Positions 1-5,629 of a DNA stretch of 5,950 nucleotides are shown here, in pieces. Position numbers and translations under genes: made by a program. The notes under the pieces were generated by a model. That model was not told where the DNA came from. It worked only from the letters and a program-made list of their open reading frames with translations, and did no database searches. The DNA comes from an uncultured Veillonella sp. (GTDB taxonomy: Bacteria > Bacillota > Negativicutes > Veillonellales > Veillonellaceae). The stretch spans positions 1 through 5,950 of the forward strand of contig URZS01000076.1 in NCBI GenBank assembly GCA_900552445.1, given 5' to 3'. Each line of letters opens with the position of its first letter. Position 1 is the first letter of the stretch.

Positions 1-172
1 AAGAAGTACTAAAGGCAGCACCTACGGAAAATCTTGCCCCCACCACAACGGCTAAGATTACATTTATCATATGTTGAAACGGAAAAATACGAGCCGGCCC
101 AACAGGAATTGATGTAGTAGATAACACTACGCCTAAGGCCACACATATGCTAGCAATAATCAGTTTTTTCAT
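1..172 (-). CDS. thiW: ThiW, thiazole-precursor ECF transporter substrate-binding (S) component, 5' part only
   Basis: The gene runs off the left edge of the window, so only the first 57 codons are visible. The start is ATG at 172-170, with a GGAGG ribosome binding site at 181-177. The visible protein begins MKKLIIASICVALGVVLS and continues with SIPVGPARIFPFQHMINV. This stretch (IPVGPAR, FP, QH, INV) is what I recognise as typical of ThiW, the membrane S component of an energy-coupling-factor transporter assigned to uptake of the thiazole moiety of thiamine. The first 20 or so residues form a hydrophobic membrane segment, and a second begins near residue 36. The assignment is supported by a TPP riboswitch and terminator in its leader and by the divergent thiamine-salvage gene cytX. 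The rest of the protein and any following thi genes lie outside the window. Confidence 0.85.
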   Translation of the reverse strand, partial: MKKLIIASICVALGVVLSTTSIPVGPARIFPFQHMINVILAVVVGARFSVGAAFSTS

Positions 173-187
173 AATACCTCCAAATAT

Positions 188-220
188 ATAAAAACAAGAC
201 CACTCCAAATGGAATGGCCT
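188..220 (-). terminator. Riboswitch-controlled terminator in the thiW leader
   Basis: On the minus strand GGCCATTCC (219-211), loop ATTT and GGAGTGGTC (206-198) form a 9-bp stem with two G-U pairs, plus a flanking A-T pair, followed by TTGTTTT. It sits between the TPP aptamer and the thiW ribosome binding site. The aptamer's 3' flank contains GGAGTG (249-244), which can pair instead with CATTCC (216-211) of the terminator's 5' arm. That gives a clear antiterminator: TPP binding should favour the terminator and switch thiW off. Confidence 0.8.
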
Positions 221-245
221 CGTAATAGTTTAGTATTATGTTTCA

Positions 246-327
246 CTCCACTTCCCTCCGCCAGTATTATCTAGATCAGGTCTAGGGTTTTGAATAGTCA
301 ATCTCAGCTAAAGCACCCCTAGTGGCA
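246..327 (-). ncRNA. TPP riboswitch (THI element) controlling thiW
   Basis: Read on the minus strand, the conserved TPP aptamer blocks appear in order: GGGGTGC, GCTGAGA, ACCC, ACCTGATCTAGATAAT, then GGCGGAGGGA. P1 is visible as CCACT (325-321) pairing with AGTGG (252-248). The aptamer lies between a minus-strand promoter and a terminator, the classical arrangement for transcriptional attenuation by thiamine pyrophosphate in Gram-positive-type bacteria. It is independent of the second TPP riboswitch on the other strand. Confidence 0.93.
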
Positions 328-345
328 ATATATTTTTATACTCTA

Positions 346-374
346 GTTATAACATCATTATACAATCTATGCAA
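346..374 (-). promoter_or_regulatory. Candidate thiW promoter
   Basis: On the minus strand TTGCAT (374-369) and TATAAC (351-346) are separated by 17 bases. The -10 box is good and the -35 box weak. Transcription would start near 339, about a dozen bases before the TPP aptamer, which is the expected spacing. It sits directly beside the oppositely oriented cytX promoter. Confidence 0.45.
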
Positions 375-382
375 CAAAAGAA

Positions 383-411
383 TTGACGGTTCCCGTACCA
401 CCTCGTATAAT
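383..411 (+). promoter_or_regulatory. Strong sigma-A-type promoter of cytX
   Basis: TTGACG (383-388), a 17-base spacer and a perfect TATAAT (406-411) form a near-consensus housekeeping promoter. The predicted start of transcription is near 418, only a few bases before the GGGGTGC of the TPP aptamer. Confidence 0.8.
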
Positions 412-417
412 GAAGCC

Positions 418-505
418 ATAACGGGGTGCTCACAAGAGTGGGCTGAGAGTAAGCTAACGCTTTAACCCATAACCTGATTTGGATAATGCCAACGTAGGGA
501 ACATA
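418..505 (+). ncRNA. TPP riboswitch (THI element) controlling cytX
   Basis: The conserved aptamer blocks are present in order: GGGGTGC, GGCTGAGA, ACCC, ACCTGATTTGGATAATGCC, then CGTAGGGA. They are followed by a terminator and a thiamine-precursor transporter gene. I could not find a convincing P1 helix: the bases flanking the core on the two sides (ATAAC and ACATAG) do not pair well. P1 may be very short, and the outer boundaries given here are approximate. The aptamer 3' end GGAAC (498-502) can pair with GTTCC (522-526) in the terminator's 5' arm, giving an antiterminator in the absence of TPP. Confidence 0.93.
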
Positions 506-515
506 GAGGATTAAT

Positions 516-544
516 AGCCGAGTTCCTATGAACTCGGCTTTTTC
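516..544 (+). terminator. Riboswitch-controlled terminator in the cytX leader
   Basis: GCCGAGTTC (517-525), loop CTAT and GAACTCGGC (530-538) form a perfect 9-bp stem, extended by an outer A-T pair and followed by TTTTT. It lies between the TPP aptamer and the cytX ribosome binding site. An ATG inside this hairpin (528) would extend the reading frame upstream, but it is part of the terminator and is not a sensible start. Confidence 0.9.
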
Positions 545-569
545 TATGACTTCCTGGCAAGGAGGACGT

Positions 570-1766
570 ATGAAAGATACACACATTACACAACCACAGT
601 TCGCCATGATATGGTTTGGTGCCGCTCTATCTATAGCGGAAATTATGACCGGTACCTATCTGGCCCCCTTAGGGCTCACCCAAGGTCTATATGCCATCAT
701 ACTGGGGCATATCATCGGCGGTATATTACTCTTTGGAGCTGGCCTCATTGGAGGTCGGCTACGGCAAGGCAGTATGAATACTACCGCCTTCAGCTTTGGC
801 CCACTAGGGGCTAAAGGCTTTGCCTTTTTAAATATGCTCCAACTCATCGGCTGGACTAGCATCATGATCTACGATGCTATGCTAGCCTTACAGGAGCTAG
901 CACCCCTATCCCCTATGATTTGGACGATAGCTATCGGAGCGCTTGTCATCCTTTGGCTCTTCATCGGCCTCCACAATACGGGCTATATCCAAGCCATCGT
1001 ATCTGTTCTATTGCTAGGCCTCACCCTCTACATGGGCGCTCACATGATATCCCAGTGGCCTAGTGAAGCTAGCCTTCTAAGTAGCGGAAACATGAGTTTC
1101 ATCGCTGCTCTTGAATTATCTATTGCCATGCCACTATCTTGGCTACCTCTCATAAGCGATTATACCCGTGAAAGCAAAAATCCTGTATCCGCATCACTTA
1201 CAAGTGCTACAGTCTACACTATAACAAGTATCGTTATGTACACCTTAGGTCTTAGTGCCGCTATCTTTGGCGGTGGCGACTCCATCATTACAATCATGAT
1301 GAATGCAGGCCTTGGCCTTGCTGGCCTCATCGTTATCATCTTCTCTACTGTTACTACAACCTTTATGGACGCTTACTCTGCAGGCGTATCTAGTACGACT
1401 ATCTATAACGGTGCATCCAGTAAAGGTATAGCCGTCATCGTTACTATCGTGGGCACTATTGCAGCTATTCTCTATCCAATGGATGATATTACAGACTTCC
1501 TATACCTCATCGGCTCTGTATTTGCGCCGATGATTGCCATCTTATTGGCGGACTACTTTATCAATCGCCAACAAGTACAAACATTATCGGCTTATCTCGT
1601 ACGAGGTCTTATTTGGGCCGTATCTGTTGGTTTATACCACTATATGTTACATAGTGAAAGCACAATAGGTGCTACATTACCAGCCTTTACAATGGCATTT
1701 GTCGTTACAGCTATCGTTGGATTTATAAGTAAAACAGCACACACATCGGCAGAAATCAAACAGTAA
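570..1766 (+). CDS. cytX: CytX, hydroxymethylpyrimidine (thiamine precursor) permease, NCS1 family
   Basis: The product is a 398-residue, very hydrophobic permease with about 12 membrane segments. It matches the NCS1 nucleobase transporter subgroup named CytX, which is linked to uptake of 4-amino-5-hydroxymethyl-2-methylpyrimidine. Characteristic stretches are AALSIAEIMTGTYLAPLG near residues 18-35, GRLRQGSMNTTAFSFGPLG about 30 residues further on, and PLSWLPLISDYTR in the middle. I chose ATG 570 because AAGGAGG (559-565) sits 4 bases upstream. The in-frame ATG at 528 is inside the terminator and would add 14 unlikely residues. The TPP riboswitch upstream and divergent thiW support a role in thiamine salvage. 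The gene is convergent with the mod genes and appears monocistronic. The substrate is inferred from family and riboswitch. Confidence 0.93.
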   Translation: MKDTHITQPQFAMIWFGAALSIAEIMTGTYLAPLGLTQGLYAIILGHIIGGILLFGAGLIGGRLRQGSMNTTAFSFGPLGAKGFAFLNMLQLIGWTSIMIYDAMLALQELAPLSPMIWTIAIGALVILWLFIGLHNTGYIQAIVSVLLLGLTLYMGAHMISQWPSEASLLSSGNMSFIAALELSIAMPLSWLPLISDYTRESKNPVSASLTSATVYTITSIVMYTLGLSAAIFGGGDSIITIMMNAGLGLAGLIVIIFSTVTTTFMDAYSAGVSSTTIYNGASSKGIAVIVTIVGTIAAILYPMDDITDFLYLIGSVFAPMIAILLADYFINRQQVQTLSAYLVRGLIWAVSVGLYHYMLHSESTIGATLPAFTMAFVVTAIVGFISKTAHTSAEIKQ

Positions 1767-1817
1767 CAACAACAAAAACCTAATGTACGTATACTAAATC
1801 AATAATAAAGATTATAG

Positions 1818-1863
1818 TAATGGCGTAATAGAGCAATGGCGTAATAGAGCAATAGCATAATAG
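1818..1863. repeat. 16-bp tandem repeat, about three copies
   Basis: The unit CAATGGCGTAATAGAG occurs at 1834-1849. It is preceded by a copy differing only at its first base (1818-1833) and followed by a degenerate, truncated copy (1850-1863, with GGCGTAATAG changed to AGCATAATAG). It lies just downstream of cytX and before the convergent terminator. No open frame or promoter explains it; a slippage-type minisatellite is the simplest reading. Confidence 0.8.
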
Positions 1864-1864
1864 C

Positions 1865-1959
1865 AAAAACACCTTCACAAACAGTCATCATAATGGCTCC
1901 CTATTCAAGTTGAATAGCATAATCATATGATAACGTTTATGAAGGTGTTTTATATTTTT
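1865..1959. terminator. Long bidirectional terminator hairpin between cytX and modC
   Basis: AAAACACCTTCA (1866-1877) pairs perfectly with TGAAGGTGTTTT (1940-1951), and AAAC/GTTT extends the stem after one mismatch. Inside, CTATTCA (1901-1907) and TGAATAG (1911-1917) make a second hairpin. T-rich tails follow in both directions: TATATTTTT on the plus strand and GTTTTTGC on the minus strand. It can therefore end both cytX and modC transcripts, which converge here. It is longer than a usual terminator, with a 62-base interior, so it may also be a small repeat element. Confidence 0.7.
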
Positions 1960-1972
1960 GTTAGACTATCTC

Positions 1973-2602
1973 TTATTTAGGAATTGTAATGATTCCGTTT
2001 TCACAGGTCCAGTGTCTGTCTCCTACGCTTTCTGCTTCACTTTCATCATGAGTAACCCATACGCAAGGTACATCCCATTCACGGATGATAGATACGAGGT
2101 CCTCACGAACTTGTTTTCTCAAGTTCCAGTCTAGTGCAGATAAAGGCTCATCGAGGAGCAAAATAGTCGGTTTAGAGTAAAGAGCACGCCCAAGTGCAAC
2201 CCGTTGTTGCTCACCACCAGATAAACTGCCCGCCTTGGTTTTTCGGTATTTCTCTAAGCCTAATCGCTGTAATAGCGTATCACACATATCAGGTGTACCA
2301 CGTTTACTGTAAGTAATATTATGTTCTACAGACAAGTGAGGAAATACGATATTACCTTGTGGCATATAGCCTACTTGACGGTCTTGCGCAGGTACCCAGA
2401 TTTTTTTATCTCGATCAACCCACGTCGTTTCATCACATTGAATACTGCCAGTAGTCGGTTTTACGAGGCCCGCGATACATTTGATAAACGTACTTTTACC
2501 ACTACCGGACTGTCCAGTCAGCACAGTAATGCCAGACGGCAGTGCACCATCGGCTTTCACAGTTACAGAAGGTCTAGCTACAGTAAAGGAAAATGTAATC
2601 AT
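1973..2602 (-). CDS. modC: ModC, molybdate ABC transporter ATP-binding protein, short form
   Basis: This 209-residue ATPase energises molybdate import with ModB. All ABC motifs are visible: Walker A GQSGSGKST (30-38), Q-loop Q82, signature LSGGE (127-131), Walker B ILLLDE (147-152, catalytic E152), D-loop SALD and switch H185 in VTHD. The start is ATG 2602-2600, with TTAGGAGG upstream that overlaps the TAG stop of modB, so translation is probably coupled. Classical ModC proteins of about 350 residues carry a C-terminal Mop/TOBE oxyanion-binding domain. Here the protein ends about 24 residues after the H-loop at a TAA just before the terminator, so that domain is absent. The ModC call rests mainly on the operon with modA and modB. 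Confidence 0.9.
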   Translation of the reverse strand: MITFSFTVARPSVTVKADGALPSGITVLTGQSGSGKSTFIKCIAGLVKPTTGSIQCDETTWVDRDKKIWVPAQDRQVGYMPQGNIVFPHLSVEHNITYSKRGTPDMCDTLLQRLGLEKYRKTKAGSLSGGEQQRVALGRALYSKPTILLLDEPLSALDWNLRKQVREDLVSIIREWDVPCVWVTHDESEAESVGDRHWTCENGIITIPK

Positions 2603-2610
2603 AGAACCTC

Positions 2611-3279
2611 CTAATTATTGTCTGTATGGCGGAACAAGGAGCCTTTTGTAATCAGGTGAATCCCGCTCAGTAACGCCAATGTAAGAACACAAATATAAAT
2701 AACTAGCTCAAAAGCATCCATGTACTGCCCTGCCTCTACATAGGAGTAGATAGCTAACGGCATAGTACGTGTTACCTTTGGAATATTACCGGCAATCAAG
2801 ATGGTAGCACCAAACTCGCCCATAGCACGGCAGAACGCTAAAATACTACCTGTTACAATACCTTTCCATGCGAGCGGTACAGATATGGTAAAGAAAATGC
2901 GTAACTCTGAAGCACCTAATGTTCGAGCTACATCCTCCATATTATGATCTACGGACTGCAATGCAGAACGTACTGTTTGGTAAAACAGTGGAAATGCAAT
3001 AACAGAAGAGGCTATGACGGCACCGGAAGCGGCAAAGACGACGCTCATACCATGAGCTTCAAGCCAAGCCCCAAAGGCATAGCCCGGTGTAAATACCATA
3101 AGCAGCGCAAAACCAACGACTACAGGAGGTAGTACTAGAGGCAATGTAATAAGGGCATCAAGAATAGCAATGCCGCCCCATTTACAGCGATTCATCCAGT
3201 AGCAAGCGGCTAAGCCACTTAGGATAACAATAACGAGGGCAATGCTCGCCACCCACAGCGATAGCCAGAATGGACTCAT
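2611..3279 (-). CDS. modB: ModB, molybdate ABC transporter permease
   Basis: The product is a 222-residue inner-membrane permease with about five membrane segments. The EAA loop that contacts the ATPase is visible near residues 115-135 (EDVARTLGAS, then FFTISVPLA), followed by the typical ModB stretch AFCRAMGEFGATILIAGNIP (148-167). LPLVLPPVVVGFALL (46-60) is also typical of molybdate/sulfate-type permeases. I place the start at ATG 3279-3277, which follows AAGGGGGAG with good spacing. A longer frame opens nine codons upstream (3306) but has no ribosome binding site. The stop codon lies within the modC Shine-Dalgarno region, eight bases before modC. About 97 bases containing a terminator and a palindrome separate it from modA. 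Confidence 0.93.
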   Translation of the reverse strand: MSPFWLSLWVASIALVIVILSGLAACYWMNRCKWGGIAILDALITLPLVLPPVVVGFALLMVFTPGYAFGAWLEAHGMSVVFAASGAVIASSVIAFPLFYQTVRSALQSVDHNMEDVARTLGASELRIFFTISVPLAWKGIVTGSILAFCRAMGEFGATILIAGNIPKVTRTMPLAIYSYVEAGQYMDAFELVIYICVLTLALLSGIHLITKGSLFRHTDNN

Positions 3280-3318
3280 GCCACTCCCCCTTTCTATATA
3301 CAACAAGTTTAGGCTATG

Positions 3319-3336
3319 TACAATATCTATATTGTA
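3319..3336. promoter_or_regulatory. Perfect 8-2-8 palindrome, candidate operator before modB
   Basis: TACAATAT, CT, ATATTGTA is a perfect inverted repeat of 18 bp, placed 40-57 bases upstream of the modB start codon and just after the terminator that follows modA. It overlaps a candidate extended -10 promoter (3331-3339, minus strand). A 10-base version of its half-site, ATACAATATA, recurs in front of modA (4251-4260). This suggests a shared regulator, but the sequence is AT-rich and no binding protein is identified. Confidence 0.5.
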
Positions 3337-3339
3337 TCA
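3331..3339 (-). promoter_or_regulatory. Candidate extended -10 promoter for modBC
   Basis: On the minus strand TGATACAAT matches the extended -10 pattern TGnTATAAT with one mismatch. No convincing -35 box is visible; that position falls in the terminator stem. If real, it would allow modBC to be transcribed separately from modA, under control of the overlapping palindrome. Confidence 0.3.
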
Positions 3340-3343
3340 TAAG

Positions 3344-3372
3344 AAAACGCTAGCCATGAGAGCTAGCGTTTT
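3344..3372 (-). terminator. Terminator between modA and modB
   Basis: GCTAGC within AAAACGCTAGC (3344-3354) pairs perfectly with GCTAGCGTTTT (3362-3372) over 11 bp around a 7-base loop. Read on the minus strand it lies four bases after the modA stop codon and ends in TTTTCTTATG. It should stop much of the modA transcript, leaving reduced read-through into modBC. That fits the common need for more binding protein than permease. Confidence 0.8.
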
Positions 3373-3376
3373 ACCC

Positions 3377-4165
3377 TTATTTAGAAGTGGAGAAACCGTA
3401 TTTCTCTAATACTTTTTGGCCCTCTGGGCTCATTACGTATTGGTAAAAGTCTTTTGCCAATGCATTGTCATATTTTTTAATGATACCAATTGGATAGATA
3501 ACTGGATCATGAGAGTCTGCAGGTGTTACTGCGGAAATTTGAACCGCATCACCTGCTGCAATAGCATCAGTTTTGTAGATAAAGCCTGCATCACCAGCAC
3601 CTTGGCTAATGGAAGCAGTTACAGCTTTTACATCTTTGGCATATACTACATTAGGCTCTACTTGTTCCCAAACGCCTAATTTTGTTAATACTTGTTTACC
3701 ATAGTTACCAGCTGGCACTGTTTCAGGATTACCCAATACAATGCGTTTCACAGTAGCAATTTGATCTAACTCAACTTTAGGTTGACCTTTTGGAACTACG
3801 AGAACGAGTTCATTTGTAACGAATGGTTTTACATCACTTACCAAGTCTTTTTCTTGTAACATTTTCATATTTTTTTCGTCAGCAGAGATGAATAGGCTAG
3901 CTGGTGCACCTTGTTCAATTTGTTGACGCAATGTGCCAGAACCAGCAAAGTTAATAGCAATTTGATCATCTGCTAAATTATGGCTTTTCTTGTAAGCATC
4001 AGCCAGTTCTGTAAGAGCCCCTTTCAGACTGGCTGCAGCTTGTACAGTAATCTTTTCAGATGTACTTGGTTTACCTGTTTCTGCTGGTTTGCTTGTATCG
4101 TTACCACAGCCTACTAGAAAGGCAAGCATGAAAACGCTCATTAATACTAATAGAATTCGTTTCAT
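3377..4165 (-). CDS. modA: ModA, molybdate-binding lipoprotein of the ABC transporter
   Basis: This 262-residue extracytoplasmic binding protein captures molybdate (possibly tungstate) for ModBC. It starts MKRILL with a hydrophobic signal ending in the lipobox LVGC, so Cys20 is the probable lipidated residue. A low-complexity linker (about 23-37) follows. Family ligand residues can be aligned by eye with E. coli ModA: Ser46 in AAASL, Ser76 in FAGSGTLRQQIE, Ala152 in VPAGNYG, Val179 in KDVKAV and Tyr197 in FIYKTDA. ATG 4165-4163 is preceded by GGAGG at good spacing. An in-frame extension of 25 codons upstream begins with TTG and precedes the signal peptide, so I reject it. It is the first gene of modABC, but a strong terminator follows it. 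Confidence 0.95.
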   Translation of the reverse strand: MKRILLVLMSVFMLAFLVGCGNDTSKPAETGKPSTSEKITVQAAASLKGALTELADAYKKSHNLADDQIAINFAGSGTLRQQIEQGAPASLFISADEKNMKMLQEKDLVSDVKPFVTNELVLVVPKGQPKVELDQIATVKRIVLGNPETVPAGNYGKQVLTKLGVWEQVEPNVVYAKDVKAVTASISQGAGDAGFIYKTDAIAAGDAVQISAVTPADSHDPVIYPIGIIKKYDNALAKDFYQYVMSPEGQKVLEKYGFSTSK

Positions 4166-4247
4166 AATTCCTCCTGTGCATCCCTCCGGACTCCACACTG
4201 TGAAAGCTATGGTCAAACCTTGAGACACCTCGACTAACAAAAAACTA
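4166..4247 (-). other. modA leader, GC-richer than its surroundings
   Basis: Between the candidate modA promoter and the start codon lie about 80-90 bases noticeably richer in G and C than the AT-rich stretch behind them. They include GGAGTCCGGAGGG and a GTG...CAC pair flanking it, close to the true GGAGG ribosome binding site. I could not fit this to the molybdenum-cofactor riboswitch consensus as I remember it. It may be a structured leader or simply a spacer. Confidence 0.3.
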
Positions 4248-4271
4248 AATATACAATATATTCACATTATA
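4248..4271 (-). promoter_or_regulatory. Candidate modA -10 box with adjacent palindrome
   Basis: On the minus strand a perfect TATAAT (4271-4266) lies about 100 bases before the modA start codon. No good -35 box is found at 16-18 bases. Immediately downstream, around the expected transcription start, is the palindrome AATATA-CAA-TATATT (4248-4262). A repressor there would block initiation. The part ATACAATATA is shared with the palindrome in front of modB. Confidence 0.35.
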
Positions 4272-4444
4272 CTATAAATCTACAATCTAGGTCGTATGCA
4301 AAACGCACATTCTGCATAGGTATTTCTGATGATTATGATTAGTAATTATAATAGATAAATTTTCAACCCTAAAATAATGCATACTATGGTATGATAATAC
4401 TATAGAGGATAAGGAAGTCCTGAACAGATTTTGAAATGTATCGT
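4272..4444. other. Divergent intergenic region without identified genes
   Basis: This AT-rich stretch lies between the modA promoter candidate and the repeat cluster before the AEC permease. I see no credible open frame. A short palindrome, CATAC-TATG-GTATG, sits near 4380-4393, next to TATGATAAT, which could be a -10 region on the plus strand, but no -35 box supports it. Nothing else can be assigned. Confidence 0.4.
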
Positions 4445-4480
4445 AACTGTATAGCAACTGTATATTTACTCTATACAGTT
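4445..4480. promoter_or_regulatory. Direct and inverted repeats of AACTGTATA, candidate regulator binding site
   Basis: AACTGTATA occurs at 4445-4453 and again at 4456-4464, an 11-bp period. Its exact reverse complement, TATACAGTT, lies at 4472-4480. The second and third copies form a perfect 9-7-9 inverted repeat. The first two give CTGTATA-GCAA-CTGTATA, the 7-4-7 direct-repeat spacing known for OmpR/PhoB-type response regulators. The cluster ends 53 bases before the AEC start codon, so control of that gene is the natural reading. The regulator is unknown. Confidence 0.6.
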
Positions 4481-4533
4481 ATACAATACGTTAAAACTAT
4501 GCCCTATTTTAATAAGAAACTCTAGGTGAGATA

Positions 4534-5523
4534 ATGAATTTATTAGTATTAATAGGCCATATCTTTATGAATTCCATGATTCCTATTTTAATACTTATAG
4601 GGGTTGGATTTATATTAGATAGAAAATTTAAACTCGATCTATATACGCTGAGTAAGCTGAACTTCTACATATTATTACCTACTTTTATATTTAGAGCTAT
4701 GTATGAAGCAAAACTTAACTCAGGTACGCTAGAAATTGTATTTGTTGCATTCTGTGTACTCATACTAAACTCCATCCTAGCGGATGTAGTTGGTCGAATG
4801 CAGGGTTATGACGTAGCCAAGATTGCAACCTTAAAAAACTGCGTTATGTTTAACAATGTTGGAAATATGGGTGTTGCTCTCGCCATATTTGTCTTTACCA
4901 ATGTGCCCTACGTCATCGATGGTGCCACCCCCTATGCAAACTTAGGTCTTGTAAGCGTCGTATCCATCATGATTATTCAAACCATCAGCAGTAATACGTA
5001 TGGATTCTACCAAGCAGGTGCAGGCAGACTCAGCCCACGAGATGCACTAAAAGTTGTGTTCCACATGCCAATGGTATATGCCATTCCAATGGCTCTACTC
5101 TGCCAGTTATTACCCTTCGATTTACACGGACTCTTCTTCTTTGCACCACTTAATATCTTCGCCAACGCGTTCGTCGGTGTTGCTATGATTGCCTTAGGTG
5201 TACAGATTAATAGAACGCCGTTAAACTTCTTTAAAATTGATGTTATGCTTGCAACGACGTTGCGACTTGTAATAAGCCCAATCATAGCCGCTGTTATGAC
5301 CATACTGTTCATCAAGTTCTATGGCCCTATGCACCCAATAGCAGCACAAACTATTATCATAACCTATAGCGTACCAACAGCGATTAATATGTCTCTTATT
5401 GCAATTGAAATGAAGAACAATCCTGAATATGCTACTCAAATCGTAATGGGCACTACAATTCTATCAGCAGTAACTATGCCACTATTTATTACAATCGCCT
5501 ATTATCTTTTTCCATTATATTGA
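4534..5523 (+). CDS. AEC (auxin efflux carrier) family permease, substrate unknown
   Basis: The product is a 329-residue, highly hydrophobic protein with roughly ten membrane segments. Its layout matches bacterial members of the auxin efflux carrier family: an N-terminal segment IPILILIGVGFILDRKF (about 17-33) followed by LSKLNFYILLPTFIF, a central broken-helix motif NCVMFNNVGNMGVALAIF, and a C-terminal half that repeats the fold (TYSVPTAINMSLIAIEM). Family members carry organic anions such as malate or malonate, or unknown substrates; none can be assigned here. The start is ATG 4534, with AGGTGAG (4524-4530) as a moderate ribosome binding site. The gene stands alone: it is divergent from modA, has a repeat-rich upstream region and is closed by a strong terminator. 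Confidence 0.88.
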   Translation: MNLLVLIGHIFMNSMIPILILIGVGFILDRKFKLDLYTLSKLNFYILLPTFIFRAMYEAKLNSGTLEIVFVAFCVLILNSILADVVGRMQGYDVAKIATLKNCVMFNNVGNMGVALAIFVFTNVPYVIDGATPYANLGLVSVVSIMIIQTISSNTYGFYQAGAGRLSPRDALKVVFHMPMVYAIPMALLCQLLPFDLHGLFFFAPLNIFANAFVGVAMIALGVQINRTPLNFFKIDVMLATTLRLVISPIIAAVMTILFIKFYGPMHPIAAQTIIITYSVPTAINMSLIAIEMKNNPEYATQIVMGTTILSAVTMPLFITIAYYLFPLY

Positions 5524-5540
5524 TACTAGTATACCTATAC

Positions 5541-5575
5541 AAAAAGGAGCCCTTTAAAAAGGCTCCTTTTATTTT
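5541..5575. terminator. Bidirectional terminator after the AEC permease
   Basis: AAAAGGAGCC (5542-5551) pairs perfectly with GGCTCCTTTT (5561-5570) over 10 bp around a 9-base loop, followed by ATTTTG on the plus strand and a TTTTTG tail on the minus strand. It starts 18 bases after the AEC stop codon. It can also terminate the convergent arsR-type gene, which ends at 5630. Confidence 0.9.
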
Positions 5576-5629
5576 GCTTTTAAATGTATAAGTCAATATA
5601 CTTATTGATCAAATACATGTTATATATTC

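Noticed and set aside
528..569. Upstream ATG extending cytX by 14 residues
   Set aside because: The ATG lies within the terminator hairpin and has no ribosome binding site; AAGGAGG precedes ATG 570.
347..607. 86-residue minus-strand open frame
   Set aside because: It runs antisense through the cytX promoter, TPP riboswitch and terminator, with no ribosome binding site and no protein-like features.
1818..1863. CRISPR-like repeats
   Set aside because: The 16-bp units are directly adjacent with no spacers, and no cas genes are present.
4166..4240. N-terminal extension of ModA from a TTG codon
   Set aside because: It would place 25 polar residues ahead of a clear lipoprotein signal peptide; GGAGG precedes ATG 4165.
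4166..4247. Molybdenum-cofactor riboswitch before modA
   Set aside because: The conserved blocks I remember for that class are not visible; kept only as an unexplained leader.
4456..4480. LexA (SOS) box before the AEC gene
   Set aside because: CTGT and ACAG are 13 bases apart instead of 8, and the Gram-positive LexA motif GAAC-N4-GTTC is absent.
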